A DNA stretch of 18,881 nt from an uncultured Lachnospiraceae bacterium (GTDB lineage: Bacteria; Bacillota; Clostridia; Lachnospirales; Lachnospiraceae): assembly GCA_910585215.1 (NCBI GenBank), contig CAJUDQ010000051.1, forward strand, positions 1-18,881, given 5' to 3'. The notes under the pieces are model-generated. The model saw only the letters and a program-made list of their open reading frames with translations. It was not told the origin of the DNA and did no database searches. Below, in pieces: positions 1 through 6,606 of the stretch. The stretch's first letter is position 1. Every line of letters starts with the position of its first letter. Both the position numbers and the translations under genes were made by a program.

Positions 1-672
1 TTTTTCTTTATGCGATAACTGCCTTTGCAGTTTTGCAAGTTTTTTCTCATATTTCTTTATGATTTTGGGATTTGTGTACTTTTCCTCGTCTGATGTAATG
101 CATAAATCCTTAATTCCTAAATCCAATCCTATATTATAGTTTGTATGCGGCAATTCTTCATGCGCCGTTTCTACAAGTATTGATACATAATATTTCCCGC
201 TTGGCACTTGTGACACAGTGGCTGATTTTATCTGACCGGAAAATTGTCTATGCAGCTTTGCCCTTACTTCTTTTAACTTGGGCAGTTTCACTTTTCCTTT
301 CCCAAAATCTACAGCGATATTTCTGTTTGTAAAATTTGTCGTATAAGATTTATGATTATCATGTTTGCTTTTGAATTTTGGATATCCTGCATGTTCTTTG
401 AAAAACTTCTGGTATGCCGCGTCCATGTTATAAACTGCATTTGTCAGTGCGAATTTATCCACTTCCCTCAGCCATTCATATTCTTTCTTTAATTCCCTGT
501 TGCAGTAATTATTGCAATCTGTTTTACTAATAGATTTGTTTTCTTTTTCATAAGTCTGCTTCCGATAGCAAAGTGTCTGGTTATAAACAAAACGGCAGCA
601 GCCAAATGTTTTTGCTATCTGTACTTTCTGCTCATTATCAGGATATATTCTGTACTTATATGCTTTTAACAT
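1..672 (-). CDS. tnpB: TnpB, IS200/IS605-family RNA-guided nuclease (N-terminal 224 residues, partial)
   Basis: The frame is open from ATG at 672 to the window edge, giving 224 codons of a protein usually about 370-420 residues long. It opens with MLKAYKYRIYPDNEQ, a typical TnpB (OrfB) N-terminus, followed by the helix region with LTNAVYNMDAAYQKFF and YPKFKSK. The first RuvC segment, GLDLGIKDL, has the expected catalytic Asp at residue 184. The second and third RuvC segments and the zinc ribbon would lie beyond the edge. TnpB proteins are known RNA-guided DNA nucleases that promote retention of their element. A GGCGG/GAGG-rich stretch precedes the ATG, and the gene begins 21 bp after the tnpA stop. 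I see no stop codon in the visible part, in contrast to tnpA. Whether the rest is intact cannot be judged. Confidence 0.9.
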   Translation of the reverse strand, partial: MLKAYKYRIYPDNEQKVQIAKTFGCCRFVYNQTLCYRKQTYEKENKSISKTDCNNYCNRELKKEYEWLREVDKFALTNAVYNMDAAYQKFFKEHAGYPKFKSKHDNHKSYTTNFTNRNIAVDFGKGKVKLPKLKEVRAKLHRQFSGQIKSATVSQVPSGKYYVSILVETAHEELPHTNYNIGLDLGIKDLCITSDEEKYTNPKIIKKYEKKLAKLQRQLSHKEK

Positions 673-693
673 CCTCTGTCACCGCCTTTCTTT

Positions 694-1099
694 CTATCCT
701 TGATTTTCTATATATTTCCGCAGCATTTCTTCAGATACATTACCTACACTACAGGCAAAATATCCATCTGTCCAAAAAGTATGGTCTTTCCAAAAATATT
801 TTTGCAGATAATTTGGATATCTCTTCCATATATGATATGTTGTATAACTTTTCATCAGGTTTACAATTTTACTAACAGACATTGTTGGTTCTGTTTCTAT
901 CATTTAATGGATATGGGTCTTTATCTGTTTCCATATACCTGATAATTACATGATGTTTTTGACATATCTCGTAAGAAAACTGTTTTATATCATCTGATAT
1001 ATGTTTGCTTATTAGTAATTTCTTTCTGTACTTGCATACAAAAATAAGATGATATTGTTATAAATATTTATGTCTGTTCTTTGATTTCCATGTTCCCAT
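694..1099 (-). pseudogene. tnpA: Broken TnpA, IS200-type Y1 transposase
   Basis: The conceptual protein starts MGTWKSKNRHKYL at ATG 1099 and ends RKYIENQG at 694, about 135 codons, near the usual length for TnpA. Three lesions are visible. An in-frame TAA at 1058-1060 replaces codon 14. One extra base in the GGG at 915-917 shifts the frame immediately before the HIH (HUH) metal-binding motif. A TAA at 904-906 follows directly after that motif. The intact downstream part, 694-903, includes FWTDGYFACSVGN and the KYIENQ helix, where the nucleophilic tyrosine of this family is expected. A functional single-strand transposase cannot be made from this copy. The element could move only with TnpA supplied in trans. 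Confidence 0.88.
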
Positions 1100-1129
1100 A
1101 ACGCAAGTATAACACAAATTGCTACTTTT

Positions 1130-1231
1130 GGCTACCTTAACCCACCGTCTTTTGGCAGCCTCAAAGAGGCTGTGCCGCTATGCGGCATGACAGCAAAGCT
1201 GCCACCCTGTGCCAGTGGGATTGCGGTAGCC
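1130..1231 (-). repeat. Structured left end of the IS200/IS605 element (nested hairpins)
   Basis: Nested complementary arms are visible: GGCTACC 1130-1136 with GGTAGCC 1225-1231, CCCAC 1141-1145 with GTGGG 1215-1219, and GGCAGC 1154-1159 with GCTGCC 1198-1203. Inside are two short hairpins: CAGCCTC/GAGGCTG at 1156-1172 with an AAA loop, and TGCCGC/GCGGCA at 1173-1187 with a TAT loop. Some arms are mutually exclusive. Subterminal hairpins recognised as single-stranded DNA are the hallmark of the ends of this family. The structure also lies just past aspS, so it could influence aspS mRNA 3' ends, but no T-tract follows it. Confidence 0.7.
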
Positions 1232-1256
1232 TTATTTCAATTATCAGTCAAGCAAT

Positions 1257-3038
1257 TTATATGTCTATCTTAACACAGAGCTCCTTTAACTGCACATCAT
1301 CCACTACATCCGGCGCGTTTGTCAGCAGACAGGAGGCATCCTTTACCTTCGGGAATGCAATTACATCTCTTATATTGTCTTTTTTTGCCATTACCATAAT
1401 CAGTCTGTCAAGACCATATGCAAGCCCTGCATGAGGCGGTACGCCATATTTAAACGCATCTAATAAAAATCCAAACTTCTCATTTGCCTGCTCTTCTGTC
1501 AGCCCAAGCGCCCGAAACATTCTTTCCTGTACATCTGCCTGATGAATCCTCACACTTCCGCCTCCGATTTCATTTCCATTCAACACAATATCATAAGCCT
1601 TTGCTCTTACGGCTCCAGGGTCGGATTCAAGCTTGTCAAGGTCCTCCTCCACTGGCATGGTAAACGGATGATGCATGGCCACAAACCGTTCTTCCTCATC
1701 TGACCACTCAAATTGAGGAAACTCTGTAATCCATACAAATCTGTATTCATTCTCATCAAACAAATCTAGCTGCCCCGCCAAAGTTGTTCGAAGAGCACCT
1801 AATACATTCCATACAATCTTGTTTCTGTCAGCGGCAAACAAAAGCAAATCTCCTGCTTCTCCCTCCATAACCTTCACAATATCTGTGATTTCCTGCTCTG
1901 TCATAAATTTTGCAAATGACGATTTGCAGCTTCCGTCCTGCTGTATCGCAATATACGCAAGTCCTTTCGCCCCGTATCCCTTCGCAAAATCCACCAGTGC
2001 ATCTATCTTCTTTCTAGGCATGCCGCCCTGTCCCTTTACATTAATTCCACGAACGCTTCCGCCGTTTTCAATTGCTCCTGTAAATACGCCGAACCCGCAG
2101 CCCTTTACAAGCTCTGTAATATTCTTTAATTCCATTCCAAATCTTAAATCCGGCTTATCCGAACCAAAACGTTCCATTGCCTCCTGCCATGTCATTCTTT
2201 GAATTGGAAGCTTTACCTCCACGTCCAGCACTTCTTTAAACAGGAACGCCAGAAGCCTTTCATTAATATCTATTACATCATCTTCATCCACAAAGGAAAG
2301 CTCCATATCTATCTGCGTAAATTCTGGCTGACGGTCGGCTCTTAAATCCTCATCTCTGAAACATTTTACAATCTGCAGATATCTGTCATAGCCGGCACAC
2401 ATCAACATTTGCTTAAACAGCTGTGGAGACTGTGGCAGAGCATAAAATCTGCCAGGATGAATACGGCTTGGCACAAGGTAATCTCTTGCTCCCTCCGGCG
2501 TGCTCTTGGTCAGCATAGGTGTTTCGATTTCAAGAAATCCTTCTCTGGTCAGAAATTCTCTGGTAAGAGCTGTTACACGGCTTCTCATAATCATATTTGC
2601 CTGAATATCTGGTCTTCGAAGGTCCAGACATCTATATTTCAGTCTGAGTTCCTCCTTGGTTGAAATATTTTCTTCTATTGGAAATGGTGGTGTCTCTGAC
2701 TCAGAAAGAATACGAAGGCCTGTCGCACGCACTTCTATCTCACCAGTTGCAAGATTTTCATTGACTGCTCCCTCTCTCTTTACCACTTTTCCCAAAACGG
2801 CAACTACATATTCACTTCGAAGTGTCTCTGCTTTCGCAAATCCCTCCGCTTTTACATCATTTTCATCAAATACAATCTGCAAAATACCGGAACGGTCCCT
2901 CAAATCTATAAAAATTAAACTTCCCAGATTTCTTCTTTTTTGTACCCACCCCATTACTGTCACTTCTTTTCCGATATCTGCACTCGAAACTTCCGTACAT
3001 CTGTGGCTTCTTTTCAGCCCTTTCATTGATTCAGCCAT
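1257..3038 (-). CDS. aspS: Aspartyl-tRNA synthetase
   Basis: This cytoplasmic class II synthetase charges tRNA-Asp with aspartate. The 593-residue length is normal for the bacterial type. The order of parts is an N-terminal OB-fold anticodon-binding domain (about 1-110, with WVQKRRNLGSLIFIDLRDR), motif 1 near 165-190 (EIETPMLTKSTPEG), motif 2 at about 227-244 (FRDEDLRADRQPEFTQID), the bacterial GAD insertion (about 285-420) and motif 3 near 538-550 (GLAYGLDRLIMV). The L in RRNLG sits where non-discriminating enzymes tend to carry H, so an Asp-specific enzyme is more likely; this is inference. The ATG at 3038 follows an AAAGGA site. hisS ends 51 bp upstream with no terminator seen between them, so hisS-aspS is probably one transcript, as in many Firmicutes. 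The reading frame has no lesions. Confidence 0.98.
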   Translation of the reverse strand: MAESMKGLKRSHRCTEVSSADIGKEVTVMGWVQKRRNLGSLIFIDLRDRSGILQIVFDENDVKAEGFAKAETLRSEYVVAVLGKVVKREGAVNENLATGEIEVRATGLRILSESETPPFPIEENISTKEELRLKYRCLDLRRPDIQANMIMRSRVTALTREFLTREGFLEIETPMLTKSTPEGARDYLVPSRIHPGRFYALPQSPQLFKQMLMCAGYDRYLQIVKCFRDEDLRADRQPEFTQIDMELSFVDEDDVIDINERLLAFLFKEVLDVEVKLPIQRMTWQEAMERFGSDKPDLRFGMELKNITELVKGCGFGVFTGAIENGGSVRGINVKGQGGMPRKKIDALVDFAKGYGAKGLAYIAIQQDGSCKSSFAKFMTEQEITDIVKVMEGEAGDLLLFAADRNKIVWNVLGALRTTLAGQLDLFDENEYRFVWITEFPQFEWSDEEERFVAMHHPFTMPVEEDLDKLESDPGAVRAKAYDIVLNGNEIGGGSVRIHQADVQERMFRALGLTEEQANEKFGFLLDAFKYGVPPHAGLAYGLDRLIMVMAKKDNIRDVIAFPKVKDASCLLTNAPDVVDDVQLKELCVKIDI

Positions 3039-3089
3039 TTTCTTATATCCTTTCTCAAATTATTTTGGAACAATTTTCTATAGAAATTT

Positions 3090-4349
3090 TTATGAAACAA
3101 AAAATTCCTGAAACTCCTCATATCCCTGAGACATAAGCGTTTCTTTCTGAAATTTTTTATTTTTATTCATGCGTGCGACAAGAACCTGTCTGCCTTCGCT
3201 TCGCAGTTTCTGTGCCTCTTTTATAATCTCGCAGAGCTTTTCTGCAGAAATTCCTTTTTCAATTAAAAACGCTGTCTTTTTGTTCTGGTTTGGCACCTGA
3301 AAACCATTTTCCAACAGCAAAAGAACAATTCTCTCAAATCCAATGGAAAAGCCACATGCTGGCACATCTTTTCCAGTAAATTTCCCTATCATCTTATCAT
3401 AACGCCCGCCTCCGCCACAGGCAATGCCAAGCTCTGGCATGGCAATTTCAAAAATCGTGCCGGTATAATACGACATTCCCCGGACAAGGGAAGGGTCAAA
3501 TACAATCTCGAAATCAGAGGATTTTACTGCACCCACGCTGTCAATAATTTCTTTTAAACCTGTTTTCACTGAATCTTCCAGATATTCTCCAAGAGAATCG
3601 TAAATATACAAAAGTCCATTCTCGGCCGTCTCAAATCCCTGAAACAAACTTAAATATTTATCAATGGAAGCCTGCGAAAATCCGTTTTCCAGAAGTTCTT
3701 TCGCAACGCCTTCCATACCGATTTTATCAAGCTTGTCAAGAGTAATAAATACACTGTCATAATCCTCCTCCAGAAATCCGCTGTAACATGCCATTGCCTT
3801 TAAAATCTGTCGGTCGTTTATTTTAATCTGAAAGTTGTGAAACCCAAGCTTTCCAAGTGTTGTCGTAGTTGCCAGAATCAATTCAATTTCCGCAAGGTTG
3901 GAAGGCTCTCCTAAGATATCAATATCACACTGGTAAAACTGGCGATATCTTCCCTTCTGAGGTCTGTCTGCTCTCCATACACTTCCTATCTGCAAAGCCT
4001 TAAACGGAGCCGGAAGCTCATTTGCATGATTTGAATAAAACCGTACCAGAGGAACGGTCAAATCATAGCGCAAACCTCCGTCTACAAGGTCATTTTCTTC
4101 CTGCTCTTCCTTTTCCTGTGCAGCCTTCAGTTTTTCGCCTCTCTTTAAAATCTTAAAAATCAGCTTTTCATTTTCTCCCCCCTGTTTGCTGCTTAAATTT
4201 TCTATATGCTCTACACATGGAGTTTCTATTGGAGTAAATCCAAATTGTTTGTAAGTTTCTTTAATTACTCCTATTACATAATCCCGAATTTCCATTTCCT
4301 CCGGCAAAATATCCTTCATACCTGTTACCGGCTTTTTTTTCAACGCCAT
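3090..4349 (-). CDS. hisS: Histidyl-tRNA synthetase
   Basis: This class II synthetase charges tRNA-His. The 419 residues carry an N-terminal catalytic start (VTGMKDILPEE), LRYDLTVPLVRFY near 93-105, motif 2 as WRADRPQKGRYRQFYQCDID (125-144), histidine-specific LVRGMSYYTGTIFE (288-301), the glycine-rich GGGGRYD (312-318) and motif 3 PACGFSIGFERI (330-341). The motif 2 loop reads WRADRPQKGR rather than the common bacterial FRHERPQ form, which places it in a separate bacterial HisRS subgroup. The C-terminal anticodon domain (about 357-419) is short and ends soon after NKNKKFQKE. From memory, Lachnospiraceae HisRS proteins look the same, so I do not treat this as truncation. A GGAGG precedes the ATG by about 10 nt. 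No T-box was seen upstream. Confidence 0.98.
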   Translation of the reverse strand: MALKKKPVTGMKDILPEEMEIRDYVIGVIKETYKQFGFTPIETPCVEHIENLSSKQGGENEKLIFKILKRGEKLKAAQEKEEQEENDLVDGGLRYDLTVPLVRFYSNHANELPAPFKALQIGSVWRADRPQKGRYRQFYQCDIDILGEPSNLAEIELILATTTTLGKLGFHNFQIKINDRQILKAMACYSGFLEEDYDSVFITLDKLDKIGMEGVAKELLENGFSQASIDKYLSLFQGFETAENGLLYIYDSLGEYLEDSVKTGLKEIIDSVGAVKSSDFEIVFDPSLVRGMSYYTGTIFEIAMPELGIACGGGGRYDKMIGKFTGKDVPACGFSIGFERIVLLLLENGFQVPNQNKKTAFLIEKGISAEKLCEIIKEAQKLRSEGRQVLVARMNKNKKFQKETLMSQGYEEFQEFFVS

Positions 4350-4372
4350 TTTAAAAATTCCTCCTGTTTATC

Positions 4373-4415
4373 TATCCTTATTTATATTTATCCTTATTTC
4401 CTACTATCCTTGTTT
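4373..4415 (-). repeat. Three tandem 16-bp imperfect repeats in the hisS leader
   Basis: The plus strand carries TATCCTTATTT at 4373-4383, again at 4389-4399, and TATCCTTGTTT at 4405-4415, an exact 16-bp period. On the transcribed strand this gives three AAGGATA cores just upstream of the true hisS ribosome binding site. They resemble weak Shine-Dalgarno sequences. Their role, if any, is unknown. Confidence 0.6.
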
Positions 4416-4530
4416 TCTGAATCTCCCCTGGCTGAAATCACAGGTTCCTGCCCTTCCATTCACACATTTATATCATCCATGTTTCATCCTTTGGCCGTTA
4501 ACCGTATACGCTTGTAAATAATTTATTTAA

Positions 4531-5127
4531 TTAGTATATATGATTCATTTTCTTTATATCTTTGTCAATATCTATCTCTCTGACAAGATTCATAAACGCC
4601 AGAAAAAGTTTCATATCAAAATTCTTTACTTCGCCAATCATAAACTCCAGCGCAGTATCAATATCATATGCCGGCCGGTAAGCCTTCTCTGTCACCAGTG
4701 TCACAAATACATCACAGATACGCAGAATCCTTGCTCCCAGTGGAATCAAATCTCCTGACAGATTGCCTGGAAAACCGGAGCCGTCATAATTTTCATGATG
4801 AAACAGAATACTTTCCAGCACAAAATCTGAATATCCCTTATCTTTTAATAAATCAAATCCCAAAAATGGATGCTTTCTTAAATAATTAAGCTGTTTAATT
4901 ACAAAATGATGGTCCGGCTGTTCTACATATAAAAGCTTTGAAGCCCGAATTTTTCCAATATCGTGCAGCATACCGGCCACCGCAAGCTCATAGCACTGTT
5001 CTTCTTTCAACTCTATTTCTTCTGCCAGCAAATATGCGGTATTGCTGACATAAATGCCATGATTGATAGAAGTATGAAACTCCTCCATCACCTCATCATT
5101 TTTTTGAATTTTATCTATCAATTCCAT
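4531..5127 (-). CDS. Stand-alone HD-GYP domain phosphodiesterase
   Basis: The protein is a single HD-GYP domain of 198 residues with no membrane segment or receiver domain. Visible metal-binding signatures, numbered from the ATG at 5127, are HDIGK (H55, D56, K59), the H86-P pair, HHE at 110-112, DGSGFP at 115-120 (the GYP motif in GFP form) and D139 in ARILRICDVF. All expected metal ligands are present, so activity on cyclic dinucleotides, usually c-di-GMP, is plausible; family members also include other phosphohydrolases. A longer frame starts at 5160, overlapping the xylanase stop as ATGA. I prefer 5127 because AGAGGAAC sits 7 nt ahead of it, while nothing comparable precedes 5160. It follows the xylanase gene directly and is probably co-transcribed with it. 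A short HD-domain hydrolase with another substrate is the alternative. Confidence 0.85.
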   Translation of the reverse strand: MELIDKIQKNDEVMEEFHTSINHGIYVSNTAYLLAEEIELKEEQCYELAVAGMLHDIGKIRASKLLYVEQPDHHFVIKQLNYLRKHPFLGFDLLKDKGYSDFVLESILFHHENYDGSGFPGNLSGDLIPLGARILRICDVFVTLVTEKAYRPAYDIDTALEFMIGEVKNFDMKLFLAFMNLVREIDIDKDIKKMNHIY

Positions 5128-5156
5128 TGCAAAAGTTCCTCTTTTTAGAATAAATG

Positions 5157-6185
5157 TCATTCTGCATGCGCTGCCTGTAATACAGCATTATATGCCATTT
5201 TAGGCTGCAGTTGTCCATCAAATAACAACGGATAGCTTTTCTCACCCCGAAATCCGGTAAGCCAGCTCATATCATCATGTATTCCCCAAAAAGTAACCCC
5301 TGTAATATCTGCTTTCTTTTGTTTGACTGTTTTCAATAAAAGCCGGAAGAGGGTTTCATACTTTTCAGCTAACAATTTCATGGAGACTTCCGATGAATCT
5401 GCATTGTGAATATCCAGCTCTGTAATCTGTATCTGCAACGGAAGCGCACCAAAGCAAAAGAGTCCATCTTTATATTCATTTAAATCAGTATCCATATCAA
5501 AATGTGATTGCATTCCCATGCCATCTATCAGTTTTTCTTTTAAAAGAGGACTCAAGATATGCTTGCATATGGCTTCTCTCTTCCATGGGATAAATGTGCT
5601 GTAATCATTATAAAACAGAGAAACTTTATTGTCTGCATATTTTCTTGCAAACCGAAAAGCATAAAGAAAAAAATCTTCCCCTACCGTCTGTGTCCAGAGA
5701 GATTCTCTCAATCCTCCATTATCAACAGCCTCATTTACCACGTCCCATGCATAGATAACTCCTGGCCATCTCTGCTGAATATATTCCAAAACGGCACGTA
5801 TATAATTTTCCATTCTTGCCAGCATTGTCTCACGATTAGCCAATGGTGCATTTTCTTTGACACTATAACCTTCTGCAAAAAACCATCTGGGCGTTTGATT
5901 ATGCCATATCAGTGTATGTCCCCTTACTTCAGGTCCATTGTTTTGTGCAAAATCCATGTAATTGACAATTTTATCAAAAGTCACTGCTGGGCACTTATCA
6001 TATTTTTCCGGTTCTGTCTGGTTTTTTTGTGCATCCAGAAGACTTTCCGGCTTCATATCATTCTCACAGGTGATGGAATTGTATTCCGTTAAAATATGCT
6101 CTAAAACAGAATGATTTTCAAATACTCTTGCAGGTATTGCCGCCCCGATTTTAAAAAATGACTGATAGCTTTCTTTTAAACTCAT
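5157..6185 (-). CDS. Intracellular endo-1,4-beta-xylanase, glycoside hydrolase family 10
   Basis: The enzyme hydrolyses beta-1,4-linked xylan or xylo-oligosaccharides. Family 10 features in order: KIGAAIPARVF at the start, ENDMKPE (41-47), RGHTLIWHNQTP (88-99), the acid/base glutamate E152 in WDVVNEA, the nucleophile E256 in ITELDIH, and FWGIHDDMSWL near 299-309. At 342 residues it is one catalytic domain with no carbohydrate-binding module. There is no signal peptide, so it should act in the cytoplasm on imported xylo-oligosaccharides, as known intracellular GH10 enzymes do. AAGGAG lies 9 nt before the ATG. A small RHH regulator gene ends 70 bp upstream and the HD-GYP gene follows, so the three probably form one operon. 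No transporter genes are in the window. Confidence 0.95.
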   Translation of the reverse strand: MSLKESYQSFFKIGAAIPARVFENHSVLEHILTEYNSITCENDMKPESLLDAQKNQTEPEKYDKCPAVTFDKIVNYMDFAQNNGPEVRGHTLIWHNQTPRWFFAEGYSVKENAPLANRETMLARMENYIRAVLEYIQQRWPGVIYAWDVVNEAVDNGGLRESLWTQTVGEDFFLYAFRFARKYADNKVSLFYNDYSTFIPWKREAICKHILSPLLKEKLIDGMGMQSHFDMDTDLNEYKDGLFCFGALPLQIQITELDIHNADSSEVSMKLLAEKYETLFRLLLKTVKQKKADITGVTFWGIHDDMSWLTGFRGEKSYPLLFDGQLQPKMAYNAVLQAAHAE

Positions 6186-6255
6186 ATAAAATCACTCCTT
6201 TTTATCCTTGCTTTTATAGAACACTTGCTTTTACAGCAAGATTAAAACTCTGAAA

Positions 6256-6435
6256 CTATGTTTTAATGATATGAGTTTTATACAATAAATCAATTCCTGT
6301 TTTAATCGTTTCTGTTATCGTCTGCTGATGTTTGTCAGAATATTCTTTTAGAGTATGATATTCTGCGTCAGACATCCTTATAGTTACAATACGTTCTTTT
6401 ATAACATCTGATTTTGGTCGTCCTCTTTTTCCCAT
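6256..6435 (-). CDS. Small ribbon-helix-helix DNA-binding protein
   Basis: The product has 59 residues from the second Met codon (6435). A basic GKRGRPKSD arm is followed by the beta strand RIVTIRMSD, then two helices (AEYHTLKEYSDKHQ and TITETIKTGIDLLYK), the layout of CopG/Arc-type ribbon-helix-helix dimers. The GRP core resembles an AT-hook arm that could add minor-groove contacts. Another ATG lies 6 nt upstream (6441) but overlaps the AAAGGAAG ribosome site; the start at 6435 gives sensible spacing. The gene is first after the consensus promoter at 6459-6496, whose dyad covers both core elements. Autorepression, with control of the xylanase and HD-GYP genes behind it, is the natural inference. 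An antitoxin role was considered, but no toxin gene is adjacent. Confidence 0.8.
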   Translation of the reverse strand: MGKRGRPKSDVIKERIVTIRMSDAEYHTLKEYSDKHQQTITETIKTGIDLLYKTHIIKT

Positions 6436-6458
6436 AATCATACTTCCTTTCTACATTC

Positions 6459-6496
6459 ACTTGACATTATATTTTCTATGGTATAAAATGTCAAGT
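6459..6496 (-). promoter_or_regulatory. Consensus sigma-A promoter embedded in a dyad (RHH-xylanase-HD-GYP operon)
   Basis: On the minus strand a TTGACA -35 box (6489-6494) and a TATAAT -10 box (6466-6471) are separated by exactly 17 bp, a perfect consensus. The region begins ACTTGACATT (6487-6496) and ends with its inverse complement (6459-6468), so 10-bp perfect arms cover the -35 and -10. A protein bound to both arms would block RNA polymerase. The RHH gene 24 bp downstream is the likely ligand; that link is inference. Confidence 0.85.
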
Positions 6497-6500
6497 ATTT

Positions 6501-6513
6501 TTCGTAATACGAA
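6501..6513. promoter_or_regulatory. Short palindrome upstream of the RHH promoter
   Basis: TTCGTA-A-TACGAA is a perfect 13-bp palindrome with a central base, placed about 6 bp upstream of the -35 box. It differs from the dyad over the promoter and could be a site for another regulator. It may also be chance in AT-rich DNA. Confidence 0.4.
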
Positions 6514-6554
6514 TTAAAAAAATAAAAACAAGAAAGAGATTTCGATAATATATA

Positions 6555-6595
6555 TTGAAAAGAGGCTGAACACTAATTTCTTAGTGCAACAGCCC
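6555..6595 (-). terminator. Rho-independent terminator of the large surface-protein gene
   Basis: The hairpin has GGCTG 6564-6568 pairing with CAGCC 6590-6594 and CACTAA 6571-6576 pairing with TTAGTG 6581-6586 around a 4-nt loop. Read on the minus strand it is followed by CTCTTTTC. It starts about 12 bp past the stop codon at 6607 and separates that gene from the RHH operon. Confidence 0.85.
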
Positions 6596-6606
6596 CATTT
6601 TTCATT

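Larger units (their letters stand above)
1..1231 (-). mobile_element. IS200/IS605-family insertion sequence, truncated by the window edge
   Basis: The element comprises a structured left end, a broken Y1 (HUH) transposase gene tnpA and a tnpB reading off the left edge of the window, all on the minus strand. It lies about 25 bp past the aspS stop codon, a neutral landing site. The tnpA-tnpB order with the subterminal hairpin next to tnpA is the known layout of this family. The exact left boundary between 1231 and 1256 cannot be fixed without an empty-site sequence. The right end and any guide (omega) RNA lie outside the window. Confidence 0.85.

Noticed and set aside
1180..1434. Plus-strand open frames over the IS end, aspS, hisS, the xylanase and the permease
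   Set aside because: They lie opposite clear minus-strand genes, lack ribosome sites and have compositions of antisense shadows.
3090..3270. C-terminal truncation of HisRS
   Set aside because: The anticodon domain is short compared with the model enzymes, but from memory Lachnospiraceae HisRS proteins end the same way and total length is normal.
4350..4530. T-box riboswitch upstream of hisS
   Set aside because: No T-box core (AGGGTGGNACCGCG type), no specifier stem and no terminator/antiterminator pair are visible in this 181-bp spacer.
5128..5160. Upstream ATG at 5160 as the HD-GYP start
   Set aside because: It overlaps the xylanase stop but lacks a ribosome site, while AGAGGAAC is well placed before the ATG at 5127.
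6256..6435. RHH protein as an antitoxin
   Set aside because: No partner toxin gene is adjacent; the next gene is a xylanase, so a regulator role is preferred.
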